NCBI GenBank assembly: GCA_002633005.1
Contig: NMRA01000246.1
Coordinates: 26,304-77,239 of the forward strand
Length of the DNA: 50,936 nt
From: Phoronis australis
Lineage: Eukaryota; Phoronida; Phoronidae
Reading direction: 5' to 3'
Shown: piece after piece, positions 9,540 through 20,493 of the stretch
How positions within the stretch are numbered: position 1 is the stretch's first letter
Layout of the letters: the number at the start of each line of letters is the position of its first letter
Made by a program: the position numbers and the translations under genes
Notes under the pieces: generated by a model
The model's database searches: none
What the model was told of the DNA's origin: nothing
The model's input: the letters and a program-made list of their open reading frames with translations, nothing else

Positions 9540-12500
9540 ATCTGGAATCATCTCGGATGCCGGGTCCCCGAAGTTGATCAGGTTTCGGTCATCACTTGGA
9601 GTGCCACTTGTTGCCTTGCTGTAACCATAGCCACGACGACTCCTCTTCTGCTGATCTCATCACTGTCTGCACCAAATTCTTCCTTGACACTGTGCTGATT
9701 ACCTAGGAACGCCATCGACCTCCACGTGCTGCTCCCGATGAAACTTCTACATCCTACATGTACTTCAATTGGCATACAAAAAAACGTCCAACCAGCTCCG
9801 AACGATCATAGGAAAGATCTGCATACTTTAGCCTTTTCCTCTCATTGGACTCCACCATTCGGGATGCCCAATGTACTGTAAGTTCTACGATGATGACCGT
9901 CTCCATACCATCTGACCATGACACCAAGTCACGTCGGAGTGTCGTCATCCCTATATAGCTTGGTCCTACATCCACAACCATCTTCCAATACACCTGCATC
10001 TTTCCTCTTCCCAGATTCATCTTCTCTGCAAAACAATATCATCGGGCTGTCAGTGTCGCTAACCGACTTCCTTCTTTCTAGGTCCAAAACATGAGCCTTG
10101 AGTATCTAATCATGTCTCCACTTATATTTGCCTTCATTCAAAGCCGACTTACAAGATGACAAAACGTGATGTAAAGTGAAGCGTTTCCCGCAACTGGCGC
10201 AATGCTTCCCCACAACTTTGGGTTTGGCGGACTAGAGAGTACATTATACACAGAACGCAGTGGAAAACTTAATATGTACTGATCACACGAAATTAGGTCG
10301 AACTCCTTCCCACGCTGTCCAGGCGCCTTGCTTTCTCAAGCCCACAGCTTGAGAAAAGCGCTTCTCCTCTTCCTGGTGATGCACTTCGTCTAAAACCATT
10401 GAACGAGGATTTTCCCTCTAGTTATCTTCCATCTCTGAGATGGGATCATACCAAGGCCTTCACGCCCTCGGGAAACTGCCCCTACCAAATCTTTACGACG
10501 AAGCGTGCTTGCTGCTGCTGCTACTTCCTCCTCTGGACACCACTTTGTTCCTGCAGAAACGCCAATCTTTACACTGCTGATATCTCCATCTTTTGAGTCC
10601 CGCAAAGTCAGGAAAGTCTGTACTTAATGAAATTAAACTCTTCCACAGTAGATCGTTTTGGTAGGTTTACTGCTGAAGACCTCATGTACAGGCTCAACCT
10701 GGTGAGAAATTCCGCAGCCAGCGGCTGACCAAGCGCTTCATTCTTTCGGCTACTGCTATAGGTAGATCGTACACTGTCAATGGCCCCATGACCTTTGGGA
10801 ATGGAACAAACTGGAAACGCGACACCTTAAAGCGACCAGGTAATGCACATTCATCGCTCTTCTGAAGATTCTCCTGTAAACTTCCCAGTGCTGTTTTTAC
10901 ATGGCCTCCATCCTTCAATGTGCCGTCATAATCTTTCCCCAGATAGTTCATTTTCACTGATTTCTCAGACACGGAAGGTATCACGCCTTTATCCCATTCG
11001 CGTTGAATCTGTCAAGGGAAATACGGCCATGTAATAAAGTTTTCCGTATTCACCTCTCGCACTATTTCAGCTGAGACATCTGACATGGAAAGTTCAAAAG
11101 TTAGGTCAATGTCGACTCGACGTCGTTAGTCGGTGTGATCACCAATTTAAACTTTCGGAAAATAGTTTAAAGTAATACATTTATAGCAGTGTAAATAACG
11201 CTCAACATACAATCAGGTCTCAATCGTAACATCTGGAACAGGACTGTTAATTATATGACAGTTCTGTCTCAATTTTCATTTGCTAAATATTTTATCGTCT
11301 GCAACTCAGGCGCCGATTCTTCGGTAACTCAATATCAAATCTTGTTGTTATTTGACTATTTTCATGAGATGTTACAAGTTCAATGAAAATTTAACCTTGT
11401 TTTCATCTTTGTTATCTCTTTTCAAGTAATAAATTGTCACATTCAAAACTGTTTCTTTTACTAGAGAAAACTTGAAGCTAACGCGCAAGTACATGCATAT
11501 AGAATGTGATCTGTCACGTGAGTGTAGTATTCAAAAAATCTGCGGAAAAATGAAAGATACCGAGGAATTCGAACCGTATGAGTTAAATGCAAATTCGGGC
11601 TCGTTCGATACGTGTAATAATGTCGAGTAGGATATTACTTCATGTACGCCACTTTCGGTACCGTTTGTGTATACATCCACTCTAAAAGTGGAATGAGGGT
11701 TAATCTTGCCTCGAACCAGCACTTAACTATTGGATTTCGCTGCCTTAATCGTCATGCGAGCCCACCTGGCTAGATCACCCAAGCCTTTTAGAATCCGTCC
11801 TGCCCCTTAATGCAGACTGAGTTGTAACTGTGCGATCATCCACATATGTACGACAACTTGGTATACGCTTGTTCTATAATAAAGGTCCCCTCTTCTCTTT
11901 GGATGGTCGCTTAATCATAACATTCATGGCCATCGCAAACAAAATTATGGAAATTGTACAACCTGTCATGATCCGCGACTGACACTCCGTTGTAAAACCA
12001 TTCACTGAGAATTTCGCCCTTTATCTTGTCAAGTATTTGCTGATGAGAGACCGCAAATGATACATATACATCGCTTTCTCTATGCAATGTAAGTTTGTGC
12101 GGCATAGACCCATAGGCATTAGCCATGTCAACCCATATCGCCGACAGGTCTTTTTTGATTTCTTTGCATCCCTGATTAACTCCGTGATCACACAGTTGTG
12201 TTCTAAACAACCAGAGTAGCGGGAAATGCCTTCCTTCTTCGCTGAAGGGTTGCTATAGCTGTTCTCCAACAAATATGTCGTCAGTATGTCTGCCAGCACA
12301 GCAAAAAACTTTACCCTCCACATCCAATAACGAATTAGGGCGGAAGTCACCAATCTTGACTAAGCCTTTGCTTTTTGGAATGTACACCCCTTGTGCATTT
12401 CCCCATCTCCATGGCAACTCCTTAGCGCTCGGAGCGCCAGGACTCTCTCATCAGCTTCCAAAAACGGTGTAATAACTTTGGGCACTTCTTATACACGGTG

Positions 12501-13560
12501 TAAGGTAGCCCGGATTAGCCTGGAACTGATCCCGGCTTGGCGTTCGTGACCACCTTCCTGAAATCGCAGAACTTAAAATCGCCAACCTCCAAAGGTACAC
12601 TTGGAAATTCCTATTCATTCATCCAATCAAAATATCCCAAAGGTTCCTTGCATCGAGTATCACTGTGAACTTCCTCCAGATGTTTCCCCAGCTCCTCTTT
12701 AGAACATCTGAGCTAACTCAACCTGCGTGCTTAGCCCAGCCAGCACGCACCTTTCACGCAGAGGCACGCGCTTTAGCATAGGTCGATGTAACCTCGGCAG
12801 TCATTGGTTAGCTTTACAACACCGTGAAAAAATGGTGGACTGTGAACGATGTTTACCATTGTCATGCAAGTCGCGTCGCAGCAACTATTTCGTTTCTGCA
12901 GTGCTGCTTAATAGCCGCATGGTTGAAGCACATACAAGTACAATAAGCACATATCTGACCGATTTAAACTGTGTGTTATTCATACTGTATAAATACAGGA
13001 CACTATCGTAAACAAAAGTCATCGACAGTAGAAAGACGCAATCCGAAAAGACGCAATCACAATTTCTAGGCTTCACATTTCCTGATCATAAATTTAAGTA
13101 CCGGTTTGTCTGTACAACAGACCACATTATTTTACACTTCAGCCATGCCAGTTTGTTTGCGTAATGCGCTGCCTGTTGAGAATTCGACTAGCCAATCCGA
13201 AACGATGGTTTAAAAAAAATCCCGAGGAAATAGATACCTGCGCGTTGGCGCTCCACCTAGCGGCACGCAGGGAACCAGCGAGCTGAGCTAACCGCTTGCT
13301 TCTTTCCCAAAAAGCTTCTTCGTGAACTTGTTTGGATTGAACAAAAATTTCTTTCTCTTCCGGATCTTCTCGAACTTCTGCCTTTTAAGCTGCTCTGCCT
13401 TGTACAAAGATAAAAGTCTCTCCCTCAGCTCCTGGGCCTAACCTCTCCTCTCATGACTCTCAGCTCTCTTCTGCTGCCTCTTAAGGTTTCTCATCTCCGC
13501 CCGAATCTCCTTAATAACCATGTGTCTTCTACTAGGCCCTTGCGTGGTTGGATTCTTCCT
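9540..13560 (-). mobile_element. Broken R2-type (RLE-bearing) non-LTR retrotransposon
   Basis: Minus-strand fragments follow the order of one non-LTR polyprotein. A basic helical stretch ending FNPNKFTKKLFG lies at about 13500-13270. RT fingers follow with IPKSKGLVKIGDFRPNSLL (about 12400-12320) and FFAVLADILTTYLLENSY. RT motif A, IWVDMANAYGSMPH, is at about 12141-12100. RT motif C, YVDD, is at 11835-11846 with all four residues present. Then come a thumb-like region (10984-10694), a CCHC zinc-binding motif CASCGKRFTLHHVLSSC (10151-10201), and a restriction-like endonuclease block with RDLV and VELTV (about 9960-9870), followed by ERKRLKYADL and PIEVHVGCRSF. Stops and frameshifts break it many times, and another repeat (12770-13150) is inserted. 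The RT, zinc-knuckle, RLE order is that of R2/NeSL-like elements; the exact clade is not determined. Confidence 0.85.
12770..13150 (+). repeat. Dispersed repeat inserted in the retrotransposon
   Basis: The body from ATGGTGGACTGTGAACG (12831) to ACAACAGACCACATT (about 13126) matches the minus strand of 3345-3660. The first 40 bases match the reverse complement of 8095-8134. The insertion interrupts the retrotransposon between its N-terminal basic region (13.3-13.5 kb) and its RT fingers (12.3-12.5 kb), so it arrived after the retrotransposon. Confidence 0.75.
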
Positions 13561-15078
13561 CTTCGCCGCCACGCCAAATTTCGGATACCCGCACTTCGGA
13601 GTAAATGTCTGCATTCCAAACTTTTACAGAAGAATATAATTGTATCAAACGGAACCAAAGGTTCAAGTAATTGTAATATATAAAGATGTATAGTTTGGAT
13701 GAATGCCCGACTAAATTATCCTCACCAAATTTGAGAGACACCTTTGTCTCTATAGTGTAGAAATCTTTTGAATCATTGAAATTATTTTTCATTTACATAA
13801 ATTATAACCTCTTTAATTTATTTCCCTTTTCATGATACTTTACACGCTATAATTTTTCGCATTTTGCCACACTCATAGTTTTTAGAATTACGTAATATTT
13901 TTAAACCAGTCAGGTATACGAAATGACAATTACTATGAATTAAATTATTTATGTTTTGCTTCTAGTATAATCATCAAAAACTGACCAAGGGCTTTCTAAT
14001 GATATGGCTATTATCCAATTCGGTAGAAAAACGGCGAATGCAAACAACTTTCACGCATGTGCGGCGTAACCTCAGCAGCCTCAAGATTGAAGATGGCATT
14101 CCAGGGCTAGAGTTCTATGCATTATGTTATGCCCTGGGTAGAGTTCGATACATGTCTCGCAGCGAGAAAAAATCTAGCCAAAATCACGTACTGTCATTGA
14201 AAATACACAGGAATATCTCTTGAGATCTTGCTTTTCTAGCCAGGATCTAGCGTTATTGAACTCCATCCTGGTCATGCCAATCCTACACTGTACCCGTTGT
14301 GTAGTAGTCATATCAAACACCTAACGTTTCTCACGTTGAAAACGCGGTGACATAAAATGCCATTTTATGTTTAGTAAAATATATGGAATTGTTGGAGAAA
14401 ACATAAGAAGTGGTGTTGCCAGTTCTCCTTCCTGCTGTGTTTGTTCGCCTAGTATTTTATGCCGTTGAGGTTTTATTCTTGCAAACTGTTACGTAATTTT
14501 CATCATCTTACTCTTTGGACTCCATTTTCGCTAAAAGCTAAACAAATTGAATTTTTGAGCAAACCAACTTTTCAAAAACATATTCCCAAATAATTCCCAG
14601 CCAAAATGATATCATTGTTTGGAAATGAACGTTTTCTGAAATGAATGAGTCCAAAATCCAAATTTACGTTATTCTACGCATTTCACTGATTAAATCCTCA
14701 GTAATTCGATCAGTTTTTCCCAACCCCTGAAAATAAAATACACTTTATTGTGCGCCTTTTCATTATGAGATTGAAGATCAGTGTAACATGCATCTACCGC
14801 CGGTACTATAAATGGGTTTCATAGTCCATGATTGGCCAATGCTGTTGTTGCAATACTCAATATTTGTGACTGTAAAATTCAGAGAAACTTCGTTTTTACA
14901 AAGAAATATGCAACCTAAACCTGGATTCATGTCATACACGAAAAAAGTAAATTGCCAGATGAAAGTACTCACGAAAAGTTTGCCTAAAACTCATGGCTCA
15001 TCGACAAAAAGTAACGCTTTGTTATGTCCAAATTGTGTTTTTCCTTTGTGTTTCTCCCCAAAGCTCCAATGTCTGCAA
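13561..15078. other. Gene-free stretch
   Basis: No gene is recognised. The 108-codon open frame at 14812-15138 has no domain and runs into a palindromic element. A local repeated phrase (CCAGGGCTAGAGTTCTATG and CCCTGGGTAGAGTTCGATA) lies at about 14100-14150. The rest is AT-rich. Confidence 0.45.
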
Positions 15079-15128
15079 ATACTCTTCACGTTGATTGAAA
15101 AAGGGTTCTTCATGGTCTTGGTGAAGAT

Positions 15129-15226
15129 ATGTTTATAAGTGAAATCAAATTACTCAGAGACCACTTCGAAACGTTCGAACTCTGTAATATCCGGTCTCTG
15201 AGTAAGTTGGTTTTACTTATAAACAT
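15129..15226. mobile_element. 98-bp foldback element
   Basis: The left arm ATGTTTATAAGTGAAATCAA through ACTCAGAGACC pairs with the right arm GGTCTCTGAGTAAG through ACTTATAAACAT. The loop includes a small CGAAACGTTCG palindrome. An exact 15-bp direct repeat ATACTCTTCACGTTG occurs at 15079-15093 and 15225-15239, on either side of the hairpin and a further 35 bp. There is no coding capacity. This fits a small non-autonomous foldback transposon or a replication-slippage product. Confidence 0.75.
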
Positions 15227-15458
15227 ACTCTTCACGTTGTACGTGTGTAATGTAGTTCGCTACATATCCTAACTATATGGCAAATACGTCATCAGTCGAT
15301 GATAAAGGCTATGATTTGATAGATAATAGGCCTACTAATCACCGCAATAAAGAAGAAATTTATGGTATAATTGCGGTTATTTTGAATTCTTCACTTCATT
15401 ATGGCCATTGGCTGACTACGTCTTGAAGCTGTTACATTTATTCTACATAGGTTTCATC

Positions 15459-15707
15459 ATGAGTGCTGTCGACAATCACGACGAAGAAGACGAGTTTATG
15501 ATTGCTGCCGACTTGACGCTATACTCCAACCCTTTGACAAAGGCGTTACAGGTGGCGCAACATAAGCGACAACCCGAGAAAAAGGCGGAAAATGGCGAGA
15601 AAAATACAGCCGAGAAAAGTGGTGAAAAAGAGGCAGAAACGGGAGACGTCATCGCCGCTGACATGACAAAATATGACAGCCCATTGACATGTGCTCTCAC
15701 AAAATGA
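15459..15707 (+). CDS. Small protein (82 aa) with duplicated IAADxTxYxxPLTxAL motif
   Basis: The frame starts at ATG 15459, just after a good acceptor (TTTATTCTACATAG, AG at 15449-15450). A 5' untranslated or coding exon may therefore lie upstream. Residues 1-13 are acidic. Residues 14-30 and 64-80 are two copies of a 17-residue motif, consensus (M/V)IAADxTxYxxPLTxAL, identical at 11 positions although the codons differ widely. They flank a Lys/Glu-rich, probably disordered or helical linker (31-63). The protein ends two residues after the second motif. AATAAA follows 150 bp after the stop. No signal peptide or membrane segment is seen. The spacing and codon divergence of the two motifs argue for selection on the protein. 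Function is unknown; a twin short linear motif that binds a partner is an inference. Confidence 0.6.
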   Translation: MSAVDNHDEEDEFMIAADLTLYSNPLTKALQVAQHKRQPEKKAENGEKNTAEKSGEKEAETGDVIAADMTKYDSPLTCALTK

Positions 15708-15856
15708 CTGAACACTGACAAAAGTTATAATGGGATGGGCATGAGCTTCTTACAACATCTCTTGTGCCGCTTTTTATTGCCCATCTTATCAGCTGATCAT
15801 CATTTTTATTTTACTTATCTGTATTCACTATATTTACTTGTAATTGTACTAGTCGT

Positions 15857-15862
15857 AATAAA
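15857..15862 (+). terminator. Polyadenylation signal AATAAA
   Basis: A canonical hexamer 150 bp after the stop of the 82-residue reading frame, with no competing long frame between them. It suggests a 3' untranslated region ending near 15880. Confidence 0.5.
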
Positions 15863-15879
15863 TGACCTTATATCCCCTA

Positions 15880-16650
15880 CCTCGGTCTCCTTTTCATCTT
15901 TGACAGCTCCAAAGCTGAGACAGTCACAGATACTTGAGATGAACACACAAATTGCTTTTTGCTGGAGACAGTTGATTTCAAAAAGTTGGAATTTGTAGGT
16001 TGTCAGTATATGCGCAGTCAGTTAAACAGGAATTTGATTGGTTCTGTTACTGTAAGCTATACAGAGAGAGCACAGCAAATATTATGCAGATTTAGATGAA
16101 CATCATTGTATATAAAACAAAAAATCAAGTCATGGTTATTCTATACATTAGGATTGCGTAATATTCCTGTGTAAAGAGTGTAAAATCTCAGTCAGTCTTT
16201 AGTAACAAGCTGCGTGTGTTGCAATGTACTTTTGGTGATCAGTATTGCAATTTTTGTGCGTGAACGAATACATTCATGTTGTTATTTTAGTGTTCATGTT
16301 TTACTTGGCGAATACACATTCAGATTTTAACTGATTGTTGGGCTCGCAATCGCTGAGTGCATTGCTGTCGATTGTTTGCATACACTGTAAATATCGAGAC
16401 AAATTTCAGCACCCAAAGCAAACAAACGAGACATTTGCACAAAGAATTGTCAAGAGTCTTTTCACGAAGAGAACACTGAGATATCGACAAGTTCTAGAGT
16501 AAAGAAGATTCGGGTGCAGGGTTAGCCCCAAACTTCAGCGATGCTTTCTTGTGCTGCTCGAAAACAACTGATTATTAAGGATTCTTGATGGGAGCTAATG
16601 ACTGATTACCAATGACAGAATTTCAAGCAAGTGAGGATCACTAATAGTTG
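15880..16650. other. Gene-free stretch upstream of the 235-aa gene
   Basis: AT-rich, no coding signal or repeat recognised. It presumably contains the promoter or 5' untranslated region of the gene starting at 16734, but no TATA or initiator element can be assigned with confidence. Confidence 0.4.
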
Positions 16651-16733
16651 CTCGTGTTGATCGTAATACTGTTTTGCGCGAGTGCTATGCAACATTACAT
16701 TGACGTGTCAGTGACCATACGACATAACAGAGT

Positions 16734-17441
16734 ATGGCTGACGAGAATAATCAGCCAAAGAGAAGCAGCAAGGCTTCAAAAGTTGGAAGGAATACCGGAA
16801 AAAGTCGAGTTGAGGACCCAGCTGACAGAGACCAAAATTCCCGAGCAAGTCAAACTATTCCAGACGAGTCGGAAAATCACGGGGAAGATAACTTCGAACA
16901 GGTTATTGAAAATGACTCTCCCCTACGAAACAATACACCTATTCAAGAAGACGCGGATATGTTAGATCAGCCATCGAACAACGTAGAACAAGATGACGTC
17001 ATTGATGAAAACAATGACGACAGTGATACCCGGAAAACAAATACGAAAAAATCAATGAACAGTTTCATGAAAAGTATGAAACTGTACAGACACAAACAAA
17101 TATATTCAGTTGCCGCAAATCGGACTAAGGCACCCACAGACATTCGCTTGCCAGATTGGAGAACGGCCAATGACAAAGCGTGGAAAGCAGACGACACCAC
17201 TAGTTTCCACAGCAGTCTGGCTTCCACTTCGCTGGATTTTATAGATTTCGATGCACCGACCCCTGCCAGTCAATACACGCCTGATCAATCCAATTATGGT
17301 GACGAGGCCGACGCAGATTTCAATAGCCAAAGGGGCTACAGCCAGAACTCGCTCTACAATGATGAAGGGCAGGATAGTTACATGTCTAATAGATCTCGAG
17401 ACAGGGGCAGCAAGCTGTCGCCAGTGAAATATCTTGACTGA
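16734..17441 (+). CDS. Orphan acidic, probably disordered protein (235 aa)
   Basis: A single open frame of 235 codons, far longer than expected by chance in this AT-rich DNA, followed by AATAAA 95 bp after the stop. The ATG has A at -3 and G at +4. ACAG ends at 16730, so an upstream untranslated exon is possible. Residues 1-25 are Lys/Arg/Ser-rich. Residues 26-100 are Asp/Glu/Asn-rich. A central basic patch, MKSMKLYRHKQIYS (about 111-124), is followed by a more ordered-looking segment with IRLPDWRTANDKAW (about 137-150). The C-terminal third is Ser/Asp/Tyr/Gln-rich and ends in KLSPVKYLD. No signal peptide, membrane segment or known domain was recognised. It could be a lineage-specific regulatory, chromatin or cytoskeletal adaptor protein, but nothing visible selects among these. 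It might also be the last exon of a longer gene. Confidence 0.7.
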   Translation: MADENNQPKRSSKASKVGRNTGKSRVEDPADRDQNSRASQTIPDESENHGEDNFEQVIENDSPLRNNTPIQEDADMLDQPSNNVEQDDVIDENNDDSDTRKTNTKKSMNSFMKSMKLYRHKQIYSVAANRTKAPTDIRLPDWRTANDKAWKADDTTSFHSSLASTSLDFIDFDAPTPASQYTPDQSNYGDEADADFNSQRGYSQNSLYNDEGQDSYMSNRSRDRGSKLSPVKYLD

Positions 17442-17536
17442 GACACATTCAAAACACCTGCTTGGTTAAAAATGAGGCACGTTTTTCCTTTTGGATATCT
17501 CAGTAAATTTGTCATTTGAAGTATTTTATGTTTTAG

Positions 17537-17542
17537 AATAAA
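17537..17542 (+). terminator. Polyadenylation signal AATAAA
   Basis: Lies 95 bp after the TGA of the 235-codon frame, in AGAATAAAATAATTAAAG. It supports that frame being a genuine terminal exon. Confidence 0.6.
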
Positions 17543-17559
17543 ATAATTAAAGTTATCAA

Positions 17560-19310
17560 TTTCCGTTCGCTTTTACGTGCGACTTTGAGCAATTGTGTTT
17601 ATTCAAGTTTTTTTTACAAGCCACATCTCAATTTCACCCTGTATGTGTAGGTGCGACATACATGTATATGACGTAGGAAGGAAAACGGATAAAACTAATT
17701 TCACCAGGAAATCTTTTGTTTTCCCACTCCTATAATAGCTTCATTTTTTGCCGCGGACGTCACCCTGTTTCTCTCTGACTACGGAAAGTTTTTTAATTGG
17801 AATCAAATTCATTGATGAGTGTCAGACCTACTCCCCGCACATTAACTGAGTACGCGTGCACTGGACCAACGCGAACAGTTTCTGCAGAACACGCAAATAC
17901 CATGCGCAGTCCTAATCACCAGCAAGCAATTTTAAACCTACTGTTTCGCCAAAGAAGAAAAGTATTAACATATCCGATGAAACCAGCTGCGAACATGAGT
18001 CAGGTGTCTATATTCGATAGATGTTGAATTATTTCTGAAACTATCGTTAGTTCCAGTGAATTATGACGTGCTTGTTAACAGTTTCATTGATTTCCAAATC
18101 TGTAACTAAGGGTTGACTGAACTGCGAGACAAATGACACGTTCGCAAGTTGGCTTGGTGTACAATCAGCTTAAATAATTTCCTTGGTAACACTGTGTCAA
18201 CGACATTGACTGCGTTGTAGCTGGATACAAGACTCTGTTCACTGACGGATACTGAGTTGCATGTGTGTTCAGCTGAACGTAGTCACAGTCATCACTGACG
18301 CAGTATACGTTTCGAACACTTCCACATCAGACTATATGTTCCTACTGGTTGTACCAACACTTATACACCCCCGGCCTAAACCGGGCTTCAAGATATTTTG
18401 GAAATTAGATCCGCACTTCGTAAAACTTGGCATGTTTTTAAGAATAAAGTCAACTGTCTTTTATAAACAAAGATGACACTGTACTTAGAATAGCACATTC
18501 AAATAATAATAGTGAGACGTTTTGTCAGAACTAGTTGCTACGGCGCGTGGGAACTGATATAGAGAAACCTACACGAGTATCAGTTTCATGATGAAACGGG
18601 CAAAACTTATTGGAAATTTAGTCAAAATCCCGATACGACTGTTGGATTTGTTTTCTCACATGAACAGTAAAGGCGATCTTTTTTGCCGAAAACTCGATGT
18701 GCCTAAAACTTTCAATCACATGACACAACTTTTGTAAAAACACGCTTACTCTAAGTACTTTAGTTAATTATTGTTAATAGTTTGATTTAAAGCTTACAAT
18801 TGCTGTCAACGTGATTCAGCTTAATAAAGTGATACTTAATTATTTATTGTGGCTTTTAATAATAGACTATGAGCTAAGAGCACCATCGTTCGCCAGTTTT
18901 TCTCGTAACGAGACAGAACACATGTTTATTTCCGGACTAACAGTACAGGTCTTCATTCTTTAACAGCTTGAGGCTGTTGCGATCATCTGATATTCAAGTT
19001 TTTACGCCCCGTCGTTGCTTCTTATCCTCTTGAATATTTGGTAGTTGTCTAAACCCCTGCATAAACACCACACTTTTTCGTATGCTGAAAAGGTGTGTGT
19101 AAGTAGATGTTCCAACAAAAATTTTTGCTGGTGGTGTGACTCATACCCAGATGTGCACAAATATGGTTTCACGAAACTTCACTGTTTGGCTACAAAAACA
19201 AAAAGTTGTCTTACACGAGAGCAACGTTTGTCAAAATGTATCAACGTTAAATCTTCACAAATTACAAAGTAACAGGCTGAACATGCCTTCCAGTTCAGCA
19301 AAAGTCAGGA
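17560..19310. other. Gene-free stretch
   Basis: No gene recognised. Several frames of 60-76 codons occur (for example 17797-18027 and 19045-19272), with no splice or polyadenylation support. No repeats were noticed beyond low complexity. Confidence 0.45.
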
Positions 19311-19449
19311 CTCATACTTGAGGTTGTCTGTGACTGAATACAGCAGTTCAGGAGTAGAAACCCACTACCAGTGGCACGCACCCAGTACCACACTGCGCAC
19401 AGAAATCTTACCGCGCACAAAACGCTCTTCCACGGAACTAATGCTGGGT

Positions 19450-19600
19450 TGCCTGGTACAGTCCCATATAAGGACTCAACTAACTTCCCTAAATCTTTAT
19501 TTGCTTATTTGTGTCTTTCTTTACTCAAAAATGTAATCCTGCTTTATCATTTCAACTTTATTATAAGCTCCTCTTTGGCTAATAACATTTTCAACTAAAA
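19450..19600 (+). repeat. Diverged repeat, copy 2 (mate at 7600-7760)
   Basis: Begins near ATATAAGGACTCAACTAAC and ends near GGCTAATAACATTTTC, aligned to 7624-7750 by eye at about 70%. The orientation is the same as the first copy. The family is unknown. Confidence 0.65.
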
Positions 19601-19609
19601 ACTGAGCCC

Positions 19610-20330
19610 TGAATTCAATGAAAATAATTAGGGACTTAGTCCTTAATTTAGCGGCGTTGCATGAAAAGATCCCTATTGATTTTCGATAAATGTTGAGAAT
19701 TCAACGCCAAGTTCGCTATCGATTTGTATCAAAGCCAAAATTTGACTTAGCAATGCAACTAAAACAGCGTAAGAAAGGACAACCGATGTTTTCACAAGTC
19801 CACAAACACGCAGTAGATTTAGGGAACTTAAATGAGTCTCTATAAGTTGAGATTGTTCATACAACCAGGCTCAGAACTCCAAACTCAGACACACTTTTAT
19901 TCGTAATACCACCGAAGATCGCCAGAGATTGTTTCCCTGAAGAAACTTGGTCGCGCACTTAGGTTACTTGCATTAAAAATTGCCCGTGGTTGGATTTTTG
20001 GTTCCATGGTAAACGTGTTGTATTCATATACATCTTGATACTGTGATGTCTATGGTTGTATGCGTGACAAGAGTTTTGAAATTCGCGTGGTGTGGTTAGG
20101 ACGTACGCCTGCGTTAAGAGTGGTCGTCATCCCCCAGCATAAACGAAAATGCTCAACAAAACGTCTTTAGCGTGAACACGCTAGAATCTGTCGACTGTTT
20201 GCGTACGCATGTGAACCGTCAATGCCACCGCAACATCAGGTATACATCAGTTTTCGCACGGTAATTAAGAAATCGCGTCTTTTTGACAGAACAATTATTT
20301 TTATAAAGAGGATATTCCCTTGACAAATAT
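19610..20330. other. Gene-free stretch
   Basis: No gene, repeat or structural element recognised. Confidence 0.4.
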
Positions 20331-20337
20331 TACGTTA

Positions 20338-20455
20338 TTGTGACAATCTGGGCCGTTGTGACAATTTGGGCCTGTACTATAGAACAAAAGTTGTTGTCAC
20401 AATTTGCCCAAATTGTGGAAATTTGGGCCTGCAGCGCTAATCCAAATTGCCACTG
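20338..20455. repeat. TTGTGACAATTTGGGCC direct and inverted repeat cluster
   Basis: TTGTGACAATCTGGGCC (20338-20354) and TTGTGACAATTTGGGCC (20356-20372) are direct repeats 18 bp apart. An inverted counterpart, GTTGTCACAATTTGCCCAAA, lies at about 20391-20410, followed by further AAATTTGGGCCTGC. The arrangement can fold into alternative hairpins and is probably a small palindromic mobile element. Confidence 0.6.
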
Positions 20456-20493
20456 TTTTGAACTTGTGACAAGTAAGCAATAGAAAAGATAAG

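Noticed and set aside
14812-15138. 108-codon plus frame
   Set aside because: No motif, and its end lies in a foldback element.
19045-19272. Cys-rich 75-codon frame (VCVSRCSNKNFCWWC)
   Set aside because: Cysteine spacing fits no known family that I recall, there is no signal peptide, and the frame has no good start context. Treated as chance.
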